DNA of 64,000 bases, from NCBI GenBank assembly GCA_024707365.1, contig JANPZV010000005.1:682001-746000 (forward strand), in the 5' to 3' direction. The stretch comes from Terricaulis sp. Lineage in GTDB: Bacteria > Pseudomonadota > Alphaproteobacteria > Caulobacterales > Aquidulcibacteraceae. How positions within the stretch are numbered: position 1 is the first letter of the stretch; the number at the start of each line of letters is the position of its first letter. Positions 35,787-43,451 of the stretch are shown one piece after another. Position numbers and translations under genes: made by a program. The notes under the pieces are model-generated. The model had not been told where the DNA came from and ran no database searches. It worked only from the letters and a program-made list of their open reading frames with translations.

Positions 35787-37034
35787 ATGAGCAACGGTTT
35801 TGATGCGGACGTGATTCTGGGCGGCGGCGGGCTCGTCGGCCAGACCTTGGCGCTGGCTTTGGACCAGGCCGGGCTTTCGGTGGCGGTGATTGACGCCTCC
35901 AAACCAGCCGAAACCCTGGCGCCGGCGTTTGACGGGCGCGCCTTCGCCATTGCCTTCGCCTCCTACCGGATGTGGCGGGCGCTCGGGCTGGGCGAGGCGC
36001 TGGACGCTGTGGCCCAGCCGATCCGGCAAATCCTGGTCACGGATGGCGATCTCACGCGCGGCGGGCCAAGCCCGCTTTACCTGCATTTCGACGGGGCCGA
36101 GCAAGAGGAGCCGGACGAGCCGCTGGGCCTCATGCTGGAAGCGCGGCATGTGCGGCAGGCGCTGGATGCGGCGGTGAAGCGCCGGCCCTCGATCCGCATG
36201 ATCCAGCCGATGTCCGTCAGCGGGTTTGAGCGCGATGCGGCGGGCGTGTGGGTGGCGCTGGCCGATGGCTCAAGCTTGCGTGCGCCGCTGCTGATTGGCG
36301 CGGACGGGCGCCGCTCCTTCGTGCGCGAAGCGGCGGGCATCCGCACCATTGGCTGGCAATATCCGGTGACGGCGATCGCCGCCACCATCGCGCATGAGAA
36401 GCCGCACGAGGGCGTGGCGCACGAATATTTTCTGCCCGCCGGGCCGTTCGCGATTTTGCCATTGAAAGGCGAGCGCGCGAACATCGTCTGGGCCGAGCCG
36501 CGCGCGGCGGCCGAAGCGCTGCTGGCGATGAGCGAAGAAGATTTCCTGGCGGAGCTGCGCTTGCGCTTCGGTGATTTTCTTGGCCGGCTTTCCTTGGAAG
36601 GCCCGCGCTTTGGCTACCCGCTTTCGATGCAATTGGCTGAGCGCATGATCGATGATCGCATCGCGCTTGCCGGCGATAGCGCGCACGGGATTCATCCGCT
36701 GGCGGGGCAAGGCTTGAATCTAGGTTTGAAAGATTGCGCGGCGCTGGCCGAATGCATCGCCGATGGCGTGGCGGTGGGGCTTGATCCCGGCGATGTCTCG
36801 ATCCTTGAGCGCTATCAGCGCTGGCGCCGGTTCGACAACACGACGATGGCGCTCGGTATGGAAGCGTTCGACAAATTGTTCTCCAATTCGCTTCCGCCTT
36901 TGCGCACCGCGCGGCGCGTGGGGCTGGCGGCGGTGAACGCGGTTGGGCCGGCGCGACGGTTTTTCATGAAATACGCGGGCGGGGCGGCTGGGGATTTGCC
37001 GAAGCTGCTGCGCGGGGAGAGCTTGGCGGCTTAG
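35787..37034 (+). CDS. UbiH/UbiF/COQ6-family FAD monooxygenase
   Basis: Flavin-dependent hydroxylase of the ubiquinone ring. The 415 aa begin with the FAD-binding 'ILGGGGLVGQTLALAL', have 'LIGADGRRSFVREAAG' (DG motif) and 'GDSAHGIHPLAGQGLNLGL' (GD motif with the UbiH-specific extension). It is divergent from amtB across 181 bp. Which ring position it hydroxylates cannot be told from sequence alone. Confidence 0.9.
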   Translation: MSNGFDADVILGGGGLVGQTLALALDQAGLSVAVIDASKPAETLAPAFDGRAFAIAFASYRMWRALGLGEALDAVAQPIRQILVTDGDLTRGGPSPLYLHFDGAEQEEPDEPLGLMLEARHVRQALDAAVKRRPSIRMIQPMSVSGFERDAAGVWVALADGSSLRAPLLIGADGRRSFVREAAGIRTIGWQYPVTAIAATIAHEKPHEGVAHEYFLPAGPFAILPLKGERANIVWAEPRAAAEALLAMSEEDFLAELRLRFGDFLGRLSLEGPRFGYPLSMQLAERMIDDRIALAGDSAHGIHPLAGQGLNLGLKDCAALAECIADGVAVGLDPGDVSILERYQRWRRFDNTTMALGMEAFDKLFSNSLPPLRTARRVGLAAVNAVGPARRFFMKYAGGAAGDLPKLLRGESLAA

Positions 37035-37107
37035 TGCTGCTGCTCGGCGGGGAAGCGTGTTAGGTTTGAGGCTAGGCCGGAGCGGACGCTCGCGATTTTG
37101 TTTCCCA

Positions 37108-37210
37108 CCCATCCCCGGATTGCGCGAGAGCGCAAGTCCGGGGCCCATCACCTCATATGCTTGTGTTCTTGGGCTCCGGGCTCGCAGCTTCGCTGCGCCC
37201 CGGAGATGGG
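37108..37210. repeat. Composite double-hairpin repeat, copy 2
   Basis: It has the same architecture as 12358-12486: CCCAT border, hairpin CCCCGGATTGCGC-GAGA-GCGCAAGTCCGGGG (arms at 37112-37143), spacer, hairpin CTCCGGGCTCGCAGC-TTC-GCTGCGCCCCGGAG (37174-37205), ATGGG border. It occupies the gap between the UbiH-like gene and the peptide genes. Confidence 0.72.
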
Positions 37211-37269
37211 AGGAAGTGTTTCTCCTTCCGGCGAAGGGCCGACCCCGAAAAATCAGCGTCCTTGTTCGC

Positions 37270-37311
37270 AAAAATAAAACGGGCGCGGAGGCCTTTCGGC
37301 TTCCGCGCCCG
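37270..37311 (-). terminator. Intrinsic terminator of peptide genes 4-5
   Basis: On the minus strand CGGGCGCGGAAGCC/GGCCTCCGCGCCCG is followed by TTTTATTTTTG. The 14-mer GGACCGCCAAGTCC is again found between gene and hairpin, as at locus A. Confidence 0.82.
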
Positions 37312-37348
37312 CGTGGGACCGCCAAGTCCCCGTCGCGTTCGAGGGATC

Positions 37349-37441
37349 TTACGCGACGATTTGAGAAGCTTGGTTGAGCGTGACCATCGCCATCGGGGTG
37401 AACACGGCGATCGCGGCGATCAGGGCGTAAAACTTGGTCAT
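37349..37441 (-). CDS. Micro-peptide 4 (30 aa)
   Basis: It starts 'MTKFYALIAAIAVFTPMAMV' and ends 'TLNQASQIVA'. It is the second gene of the 37.4-kb pair, equivalent in position to micro-peptide 1. It shares 'KFYALIAA', Pro at 16 and the tail 'QAxQIVA'. It differs at about a third of positions from micro-peptide 1, so the two pairs are not a recent simple duplication. A terminator follows 38 bp later. Confidence 0.8.
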   Translation of the reverse strand: MTKFYALIAAIAVFTPMAMVTLNQASQIVA

Positions 37442-37474
37442 GGGGCGGGCTCTCTAAATTCGGGGCTGGGCTGA

Positions 37475-37570
37475 TTAGGCGACGATTTGGGCGGCTTGGC
37501 TCAGGATCGCGTAGGCGGCGGGGGCCATCACGAAAGCGGCGGCGATCAGGCTGTAAAACTTGGCGGTCAT
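37475..37570 (-). CDS. Micro-peptide 5 (31 aa)
   Basis: It starts 'MTAKFYSLIAAAFVMAPAAY' and ends 'AILSQAAQIVA'. It differs from micro-peptide 2 at only three residues. The same GAAGGAGCCAAGCC leader precedes ATG. It is the first gene of the pair. Strong conservation of the first gene and weaker conservation of the second suggest distinct roles. Confidence 0.83.
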   Translation of the reverse strand: MTAKFYSLIAAAFVMAPAAYAILSQAAQIVA

Positions 37571-37582
37571 TGGCTTGGCTCC

Positions 37583-37657
37583 TTCACTCGAAGCGGCAGC
37601 GCTTCGATGAACAGAACCTACCCGCGCCTAGGCCCGGCCGCTGTGACCTGGGGCACG
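37583..37657 (-). promoter_or_regulatory. Conserved promoter and leader hairpin, peptide locus C
   Basis: GTCACAGCGGC (37637-37647, minus strand), fixed 32-nt spacing to TTCATCG, then a hairpin with CGAAGCG/CGCTTCG and GGAG, as at locus A. The IS1595-family element is inserted at its upstream edge, with the target duplication at 37646-37653. Confidence 0.7.
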
Positions 37658-37719
37658 ATGGTGACCTTTGAACCACAATGATCAAAATCTAGGGGGCGGC
37701 GGCCCAAGCGGCCGACACC

Positions 37720-37980
37720 TCATTTGCTCTCCGACGGAGGCGCATCAGTCGGTTGTGGCTGAATTGCTAGATCACTTCTCCGACGCTCGCGTAACCGGCG
37801 TAGCGTTGGGGCAATTAGAGGCCGAGCTTCTAGCTGATCGAATAATCCAGCGAATGAGGGATGATTGCGATGCTCTTCAAACGCCGGAGTCGCAAATAGG
37901 CCAAACTGATTGATTGTGTCCGCGAGGTCGTTGAAGTCGCGCGTCATCTCGCGGAAGTCGTTTTCGCGATAGACCATCAC
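37720..37980 (-). CDS. Hypothetical cargo protein of the transposon
   Basis: About 80-86 aa. The start is GTG 37980 or ATG 37977, about 31 bp after the HEPN-like gene on the same strand. 'YRENDFREMTRDFNDLADTI' and 'NQFGLFATPAFEEHRNHPSF' look like real protein, and the C-terminus is Pro-rich. No family was recognised. Its place suggests co-expression with the HEPN-like gene. Confidence 0.45.
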   Translation of the reverse strand: MMVYRENDFREMTRDFNDLADTINQFGLFATPAFEEHRNHPSFAGLFDQLEARPLIAPTLRRLRERRRSDLAIQPQPTDAPPSESK

Positions 37981-38011
37981 TCTTTCCAATGACGGCTTTG
38001 GTTCTCTGTAC

Positions 38012-38512
38012 TCAGGCTGCGGCGGCCGCTTTCTTTTTTCGGATGCTTTTCCATGCCTTGATTGCGTTGCTTATCGCCTCGGTACGATCAATTTCTAGGC
38101 GCACGTCATCACGAGGATCGATCAGCAGAAGTGCATCATCAAGGTCTTCAGAGTAGCCCCACAAGTGATGCGCAAGCGGGTTTCGACGTTTCCACCCCGC
38201 TGCGACCTCCAACATGATCGCCTCGAACACCGCCGCCTCACGAGGGCGGCGCTTGAACTGCTCCCTGGCAACCCCCTTTATCGCGGCGATTTGCGCTGTC
38301 GAGCTCGAAAGTTCTGCGAACATCGCATTGGCGGGGCGCCATGCTGTTCCCAGCATTGCCCCCAACAGTTTCGCTAATTCGGCATCTACCGTGGACCATG
38401 TCCCGATGGCTTCTGACGCGAGGGCCGCAAGCCATGGATGAAGCAGCATGGCTCCCGGCGTGATTATGACGCTTGCGCCGCGCTTCACTTTAGATAAGGG
38501 CTGAGGGGCCAT
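38012..38512 (-). CDS. HEPN-like cargo protein (RNxxAH motif)
   Basis: About 166 aa, helical. The segment 'KRRNPLAHHLWGYSEDLDDA' contains RN-PLA-H, the R-x4-H arrangement of HEPN ribonuclease folds, followed by 'LLLIDP'. HEPN proteins act as toxins or RNA-cleaving effectors in several immunity systems (established knowledge). Activity here is inferred. The start is taken at 38512, which overlaps the plus-strand 41-aa gene start. A downstream Met (before 'LLHPWLAALASE') is also possible. Confidence 0.6.
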   Translation of the reverse strand: MAPQPLSKVKRGASVIITPGAMLLHPWLAALASEAIGTWSTVDAELAKLLGAMLGTAWRPANAMFAELSSSTAQIAAIKGVAREQFKRRPREAAVFEAIMLEVAAGWKRRNPLAHHLWGYSEDLDDALLLIDPRDDVRLEIDRTEAISNAIKAWKSIRKKKAAAAA

Positions 38513-38636
38513 GGGAAAATCCAAAGACGATTACAGCGAGGCCGAAGCCCAGCGCCGCTTTGAGCAAGCCCTAAAGGGCGCGGCGAAACTCCCAGCGAAA
38601 CAGAAGCCAGCCGCTAAGAAGAAGCCGAAACGCTAA
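38511..38636 (+). CDS. Conserved 41-aa cargo protein
   Basis: 'MGKSKDDYSEAEAQRRFEQA' then 'LKGAAKLPAKQ' and a Lys-rich tail. It matches in pattern the many small alphaproteobacterial proteins with DDYSExExxRRFExAL (recalled). They are often next to toxin-like genes and are basic at the C-terminus. The ATG abuts the divergent HEPN-like start. The function is unknown; a regulatory or antitoxin role is a guess. Confidence 0.65.
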   Translation: MGKSKDDYSEAEAQRRFEQALKGAAKLPAKQKPAAKKKPKR

Positions 38637-38780
38637 GGCGAAAGCCTCATTCCGCTCGGGTTCACGATAATGGCCCCATCGTTCTGATGGAGGCCACAAT
38701 GCGAATTTGGATGCTGCACCACATAGCGCGCGACTTCGGCTTGCTGATCCATGTGGGTGGATTGCCGTACGGTCGCGCAC

Positions 38781-39056
38781 CTAAGGTCGCAGGCGCTTTA
38801 ACAGCGCAACGCCGGGGTTGTTAGTCAATGCGTAGGTGGCCCAGTCGGCTGCATCGGTGATTTCTGTCACTACGACATGATCGCCTCGATCAAGATACGA
38901 CTTGACCGCTTCACGCAGTTGGATGGCAGTTTGATCGACATCTACAATCCAGTCAGATTTGAGAATGCGCTTCCCGACCTTGGATAGCGCGTCGATCAAT
39001 TCGTCATAATTTTGGCCGGGTTTATTGAGGTCGTAGCCTACTCGGTAGACTGACAT
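38781..39056 (-). CDS. Cas2-like/SinR-type small protein
   Basis: A 91-aa protein. 'YRVGYDLNKPGQNYDELIDA' is the hallmark of a widespread family, often annotated as SinR-like, with a Cas2/VapD-type ferredoxin fold. 'SDWIVDVDQTAIQLREAVKS' and 'GDHVVVTEITD' complete the fold. Related proteins are toxin or nuclease candidates. It is carried inside the transposon, divergent from the transposase. The 39057-39296 gap holds no further gene that I can support. Confidence 0.72.
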   Translation of the reverse strand: MSVYRVGYDLNKPGQNYDELIDALSKVGKRILKSDWIVDVDQTAIQLREAVKSYLDRGDHVVVTEITDAADWATYALTNNPGVALLKRLRP

Positions 39057-39296
39057 TTTTGTCGCTCCGCAGGGATCTGTCTGGCGTTGACCTCGAACGC
39101 GATTCCGGCAGAATCTGCCGGCTTTTAGAGGCGCACTTTGGTCGCTGCCAGACAGCGATTGAAGATAGGGCTCGACGCTGGTCGCACAGCGCCGAGCCCT
39201 CTGCCTCTAAGCTGATTCTCGTCCTCACAATAGACCACAAGCGCTTGTTTTGGCGCCTCATTTCGACTCGAAAACAGTATGCTTGACCGATCAAGC

Positions 39297-40289
39297 ATGA
39301 GTCATTATATTGCAGGCATGAATTTGCAGCAGCCCCACTTTCACGACGATGACGCGGCCCGCGTTTATTTCGAGCGCATTCGTTGGCCGGATGGCCGCGT
39401 GTGCCCGCATTGCGGGGTGATCGGTGCTGAGTACGTGACCAAGCGTCCAGGTCGCTATCGCTGCGCGGCCAAGGAATGCCGCAAGGATTTCTCGACCACG
39501 ACCGGGACGGTCATGGAGCAATCTCACATCGGCCTCAGCAAGTGGCTTTGGGTTTTCTACCAAATGTGCGCGAGCAAGAAGGGTATCAGCTCGCATCAGG
39601 TGCGCCGCTCGCTCGGGGTATCGATGAAGGCGGCTTGGTTCATGACGCATCGCGTGCGCGAGGCGATGAAGGCTGGCGGCTTGGCCGCGCCGTTAGGCGG
39701 CGCTGGCAAGGTTGTTGAGGTGGACGAAACCTATCACGGCAAAATCAGCGAAGCGCAGCCGCGCTACAGCAAGGTCCGTCGTGGCTCGTCCATCGGCAGC
39801 CGCTATACGATTGGCGACAAGCGCGCCATTGTCACCCTTGTAGAGCGCGGCGGGCAATCTCGCTCCTTCCACGTCGCAAGCGCGGACATGGCGACCGTCT
39901 CCAAAATCGTGCGTGAAAATGTGGACCGCGAAAGCCGCCTGCACACTGATGGCTCGAAACTTTACGTGAAGGTCGGCAAAGACTTCGCCGCCCATGAAAG
40001 TGTCGATCACTCCAAAGAAGAATATGTGCGCTATGAGCCAACCGGCCCGGTCCACAACAACAGCGCCGAAAGCTATTTCTCTGTTTTCAAGCGCGGCATG
40101 AAAGGCGTGTATCAACACTGCCAGGAAAAGCATCTGCACCGCTACCTTGCGGAGTTCGACTATCGCCATAACACCCGCACGAAGCTGGGCGTTGATGACA
40201 AGCAACGTGCAGACCTCTTGCTGGCAGGCGCGGAAGGCAAGCGCCTGACTTATCGGCGGACTCACGGAAAAGAGCAGCACGCACGCTGA
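39297..40289 (+). CDS. IS1595-family (ISXO2-like) transposase
   Basis: It moves the surrounding element. An N-terminal zinc ribbon 'CPHCG' with a second Cys pair in 'YRCAAKECRKDF' is followed by a DDE-type core: 'VEVDETYHG', 'LHTDGSKLYV' and 'HNNSAESYFSVFKRGMKG'. About 330 aa from the ATG at 39297. A start at 39318 ('MNLQQPHFHDDDAARVYF') would also be normal. The frame is intact, so the element could be active. Confidence 0.93.
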   Translation: MSHYIAGMNLQQPHFHDDDAARVYFERIRWPDGRVCPHCGVIGAEYVTKRPGRYRCAAKECRKDFSTTTGTVMEQSHIGLSKWLWVFYQMCASKKGISSHQVRRSLGVSMKAAWFMTHRVREAMKAGGLAAPLGGAGKVVEVDETYHGKISEAQPRYSKVRRGSSIGSRYTIGDKRAIVTLVERGGQSRSFHVASADMATVSKIVRENVDRESRLHTDGSKLYVKVGKDFAAHESVDHSKEEYVRYEPTGPVHNNSAESYFSVFKRGMKGVYQHCQEKHLHRYLAEFDYRHNTRTKLGVDDKQRADLLLAGAEGKRLTYRRTHGKEQHAR

Positions 40290-40336
40290 TCTGCGCGCGT
40301 GGAAGCGCCTAGGCCGAAAGAAGAAAGGCAAGAAAC

Positions 40337-40511
40337 GTGGCAGCAAAAAAGACAAAGGCCCCGCCTGAAAAGAACCCTGCCGCTGTGGCGCTGGGGCGCC
40401 TCGGGGGGCTCAAGGGCGGGAGCCGCGCGGGCAAAAGCCCTCACCAAGAAACAACGGTCTGAGATCGCCAAGAAGGCCGCTGAAAAGCGATGGGGCAAGA
40501 AGCCAGACTAG
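40337..40511 (+). CDS. Small basic 'GRLGGLKGG' protein (frameshifted)
   Basis: From GTG 40337: 'AAKKTKAPPEKNPAAVALGR' then 'LGGLKGGSRAG'. After dropping one base in the A4 run 40443-40446 the frame gives 'KALTKKQRSEIAKKAAEKRW' and 'GKKPD'. The corrected product is about 57 aa. The pattern is common to small proteins carried by IS1595-type elements (recalled). It may bind nucleic acid (inference). Confidence 0.62.
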
Positions 40512-40607
40512 CGACCGATCCAGGGGCGGCTCTTAGAGCCGCCCTTTTCGTATGGCCCTACATCTTGGGCTTGTGGTTCAAAGGTCACCATCGTGACCTG
40601 GGGCACG

Positions 40608-40677
40608 TATGGAGCGCGGGCGTCCTCGCCCGAAGCGTGCGGTCACAAAACGCGGGCGGGGACGCCCGCGCTCCATA
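40608..40677. repeat. Palindromic repeat (18-bp perfect arms)
   Basis: TATGGAGCGCGGGCGTCC (40608-40625) and its exact reverse complement (40660-40677), with inner arms CGCCCG/CGGGCG. It lies between the transposon end and the msrA stop codon. Such GGAGCGCGGGCGTCC palindromes look like REP/BIME units. It may terminate msrA transcription. Confidence 0.78.
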
Positions 40678-41286
40678 TTAGCGCCACACCTGCCGCAGCC
40701 GCGCATCGCGGCCGCAGCCTTGGCGATAGCGGGCGTAGCGTTCGGGATTCCGGGCGGCGTAATCGCGGTGATAGTCCTCCGCGTCCCAGAATTGGGCGCG
40801 GTCCACGATCGGCGTGCGCACCTCCCCGTTGACGCGGCGGCTTTCGATGACGCGGCGCTTGCTGGCCTCGGCCAGCGGGCGCTGCTGCTGCGTCACGAAA
40901 ATCGCGGGGCGATAGGATGAGCCGCGATCGCAGAATTGCCCGCCAAGATCGGTGGGATCGGTGAGCGGCCAATAGCGATCGAGCAATTGCGCGTAAGAGA
41001 TGGTGTTGGCGTCGAACCGCACCAGCACGGCTTCGTAATGGCCGGGATGATTTTCGTAGGTCGGGTTCTGATTGCGCCCGCCGGTATAGCCGGAGGTGAC
41101 GGAGATCACGCCAGGGATCGCGCCCATGTCATGCTCCATGCACCAGAAGCAGCCGCCGGCGAACACCGCCTCCTGCACGTCCGCGCCGGGCGGGATGGGC
41201 GGCGATGCCGCCGGCTGGCCTTGGCTTTCGCCGGTGCAAGCGGCGAGCGCGAACGCGAAGGCGGCAAGGAAGGCGCGGCGGATCAT
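40678..41286 (-). CDS. msrA: Peptide-methionine (S)-S-oxide reductase, lipoprotein
   Basis: Repairs S-methionine sulfoxide. The N-terminus is a lipoprotein signal with 'LAAC' lipobox, so the enzyme is probably in the periplasm or membrane-anchored. The catalytic 'GGCFWCMEHD' is near residue 44, and 'VISVTSGYTGG' and 'HYEAVLVRFD' are typical. The C-terminus has a resolving Cys in 'RQGCG'. 202 aa. A palindromic repeat directly follows the stop. Confidence 0.92.
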   Translation of the reverse strand: MIRRAFLAAFAFALAACTGESQGQPAASPPIPPGADVQEAVFAGGCFWCMEHDMGAIPGVISVTSGYTGGRNQNPTYENHPGHYEAVLVRFDANTISYAQLLDRYWPLTDPTDLGGQFCDRGSSYRPAIFVTQQQRPLAEASKRRVIESRRVNGEVRTPIVDRAQFWDAEDYHRDYAARNPERYARYRQGCGRDARLRQVWR

Positions 41287-41298
41287 GATTCGGGCGGT

Positions 41299-41672
41299 TC
41301 AGGCCTCATCGCGCAGCGCGCGCTGGGCCAATGTTTCACGATAAACCCGCAAGCGCTCGTCCTTCTCGCGGCCAAGGTCATAGAGCAGATCCCAGGAATA
41401 GAGCCCGGTATTGTGCCCGTCATCGAAGCTGATGCGCACGGCGTAGCGGCCCACAGCGTCGGCGCTTGTGATGTTCACATTGGCTTTGCCGGTGGGCGGG
41501 GAAGCGGATTGGCGCCGTGGCCTTTGTTTTCGGCGCTGGGGCTTTCGATGCGCAAGAGCTCGAACGGGATTTCAAAATGCGCGCCGTCATCGAAGGCGAT
41601 GCGCAAGAGCTGCACTTTGCGATCGAACTCAAGATCGGTGGGCCAGGGGCGGGAAGCGGGCTGGGCGCTCAT
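41299..41672 (-). CDS. DUF971 (GBBH-like N-terminal domain) protein (frameshifted)
   Basis: A single-domain protein like the N-terminal domain of gamma-butyrobetaine hydroxylase. '[20 protein letters not shown]' begins it. A missing base near 41491-41504 interrupts '...KGHGANPLP'. Beyond it the other frame reads '[20 protein letters not shown]' and '[19 protein letters not shown]'. The corrected length is about 124 aa. The start overlaps the stop of the Trm112-like gene. Related proteins are linked to Fe-S or MRP-type assembly, but this is not certain. Confidence 0.85.
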
Positions 41673-41854
41673 TCATCGCCTCCAAGTTCGCGCGCTTCGT
41701 CGATCAGCATGATCGGCACGCCGTCACGCACAGGGTAAGCTAGGCGCGCGGTTTCGCTGATCAGCTCTTGCTTTTCCGCATCATAGCGCAGCGGCGTGCG
41801 TGTCTGCGGGCAGACGAGCACTTCGAGCAATTTCGGATCGGGCGCGGCGCTCAT
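41669..41854 (-). CDS. Trm112 family protein (UPF0434)
   Basis: A 61-aa protein. '[17 protein letters not shown]' and '[20 protein letters not shown]' are the family pattern. Trm112-like proteins act as small partners of methyltransferases. The second Cys of the usual CP..C pair is absent. It overlaps both neighbours by four bases (LON-domain gene upstream, DUF971 downstream), so all three are in one operon. Confidence 0.9.
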   Translation of the reverse strand: MSAAPDPKLLEVLVCPQTRTPLRYDAEKQELISETARLAYPVRDGVPIMLIDEARELGGDE

Positions 41855-42513
41855 TGTAGCGGCCCGCCGGGGCGTTCGCCCTCGCCGGCATTATCCCATT
41901 CCAGCAGCGCGACCAGCGCCTTGGCGCGTTCATCCAGCGTGATGGTTTCGAGCAGCGCTTGCTTGGCGGCGGGATCGAACGGGCAAATTTGCGCGGCGAC
42001 ATTGATCACCGTTTCGGTGGGCGCTTCCTCAACCGAGGCCCAATCGACGTTAAAGCCATGCAGCGTGGCGTAGGTTTTGAGCGAGCGCATCAGCCCGCTG
42101 CGATCGATGCCGCGATCGCTCGGCGGGGTGAAATCGGCGGCGAAGGAATCGTAATAGGCGCGCGCCTGGCGATAGGGCAGGCCGACTTCGAGCTCGGGGC
42201 CAAGATTGAAGCGGGACAAGCCCGTCAGCGTAATGAGGTAGCGGCCATCATCGGTTTCGGAAAATTGCGTGATGCGGCCCACGGCGCCGACATCGGCAAG
42301 CTGCGGGGTCGGCTCATCTTCCTCGCCGGTTGCGGGCTGGATGATGCCGATCAGGCGATCCCCGCCCAGCGCATCGTCCACCATGTTGAGATAGCGCGGC
42401 TCAAACACGTTGAGCGCCAGCACTCCGCGCGGATACAGCACCGCGCCTTGCAGCGGAAACAGCGGCAGGATTTCCGGCAGATCCTCGGGCCTGCGATAGC
42501 CGAACGCGCTCAT
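41851..42513 (-). CDS. LON substrate-binding domain protein
   Basis: A stand-alone N-terminal domain of Lon protease (220 aa) without ATPase or protease parts. '[20 protein letters not shown]' and '[15 protein letters not shown]' are diagnostic, then '[19 protein letters not shown]'. It lies directly downstream of the thioredoxin/CnoX gene (4-bp overlap), an arrangement common in alphaproteobacteria. A role in protein quality control is inferred. Confidence 0.9.
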   Translation of the reverse strand: MSAFGYRRPEDLPEILPLFPLQGAVLYPRGVLALNVFEPRYLNMVDDALGGDRLIGIIQPATGEEDEPTPQLADVGAVGRITQFSETDDGRYLITLTGLSRFNLGPELEVGLPYRQARAYYDSFAADFTPPSDRGIDRSGLMRSLKTYATLHGFNVDWASVEEAPTETVINVAAQICPFDPAAKQALLETITLDERAKALVALLEWDNAGEGERPGGPLQ

Positions 42514-43411
42514 GCGAACAGAATCGCCGACAAACGGCGGCGCCCCTGCTTGGCGATCTCGGAGGTAAGGCCCGCCGCTTCAAACACTTTCAGCAATTGC
42601 TTGCGCGCGGCTTCCTCATTCCATTCGCGGTTTTGCTCGATGATCGAAAGCAGCTGATCGGCCGCGCCTTCCAGATCGCCGCGCGCGGAAAGCGCCTCGG
42701 CGTAATCAAAGCGCGCCTGCAGATCGGCCGGGTTGGCGGCGACCTTTTGCGCCAGTTCATCAGATGCGCCCGCCGCTTCGGTGTTACCGGCAAGCTCAAG
42801 CGCCGCGCGCACGCCGGCGATGGCGGCGTCATTTTGTTTTTTTCCGGCGGGGCCATATCCAGAATGGCGCGCGCCTGCTCGGCATCGCCCTGTTGCAGAT
42901 AAAGCCGCGCCATGCCGGCGATGGCTTTGGCGTTGGCGGGATCGACGCTGAGCGCCGCAGCGAAGCTTTGCGCGGCGCCGCCAATGTCGCCAAGGCCAAG
43001 GCTTTCTTGCGCTTGCGTTAGCAGCGCTTCGACATCTTCCTCAACGCTGGCGCCGGCGAGGCGGCCGACGAATTGCTTGATCTGGCTTTCGGGGATCACG
43101 CCCATGAAGCCATCGACAGGGCGGCCCTGATCGAAGGCGTACACCGCCGGAATCGATTGCACGCCAAGCTGGCCGGCCACGCCCGGGTGCTCATCGATAT
43201 TGATCTTCACCAGACGCACTTTGCCGCCGGCTTCGCGCACGGCCTTCTCCAGCGGCGGCCCGAGCTGCTTGCACGGCCCGCACCAGGGCGCCCAGAAATC
43301 GACAATGACGGGCGCGCCCTTGGAGGCTTCGACCACGTCGGCCATGAAGCCCTGGTCTGAGCCGTCTTTGATGATGTCGGTTTCGGGCGGGGCGGCGTTG
43401 AGAAAGGTCAT
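42510..43411 (-). CDS. Thioredoxin-TPR chaperone CnoX/YbbN-like (frameshifted)
   Basis: An N-terminal thioredoxin domain with active site 'FWAPWCGPCKQL' (residues 39-50) and a C-terminal TPR region. It resembles the redox chaperone CnoX. An A7-C-A4 stretch at about 42834-42847 has lost one base. Beyond it the other frame continues 'VRAALELAGNTEAAGASDEL' and ends at 42510. The corrected length is about 300 aa. CnoX hands substrates to GroEL in other species (established knowledge). Confidence 0.9.
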
Positions 43412-43451
43412 GGCGGGGCCTTCAAATTGTTCAGCTTCCTATTTGGGCTGC

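Larger units (their letters stand above)
37654..40595. mobile_element. IS1595-family transposon with cargo genes
   Basis: A 2942-bp element bounded by 25-bp perfect inverted repeats, 37654-37678 (starting CACGATGGTGACCTTTGAAC) and 40571-40595. The flanking 8-bp direct repeat ACCTGGGG is at 37646-37653 and 40596-40603. Eight-base duplications are usual for IS1595. The target GTGACCTGGGGCACG resembles the empty paralogous site GTGACCTCGGGCACG at 19080-19094. Inside are an ISXO2-like transposase and at least five cargo genes. Intact ends suggest recent movement. Confidence 0.88.

Noticed and set aside
38700-38825. A 41-codon plus-strand frame inside the transposon
   Set aside because: It overlaps the end of the Cas2-like gene on the other strand and has no recognisable pattern or ribosome site.
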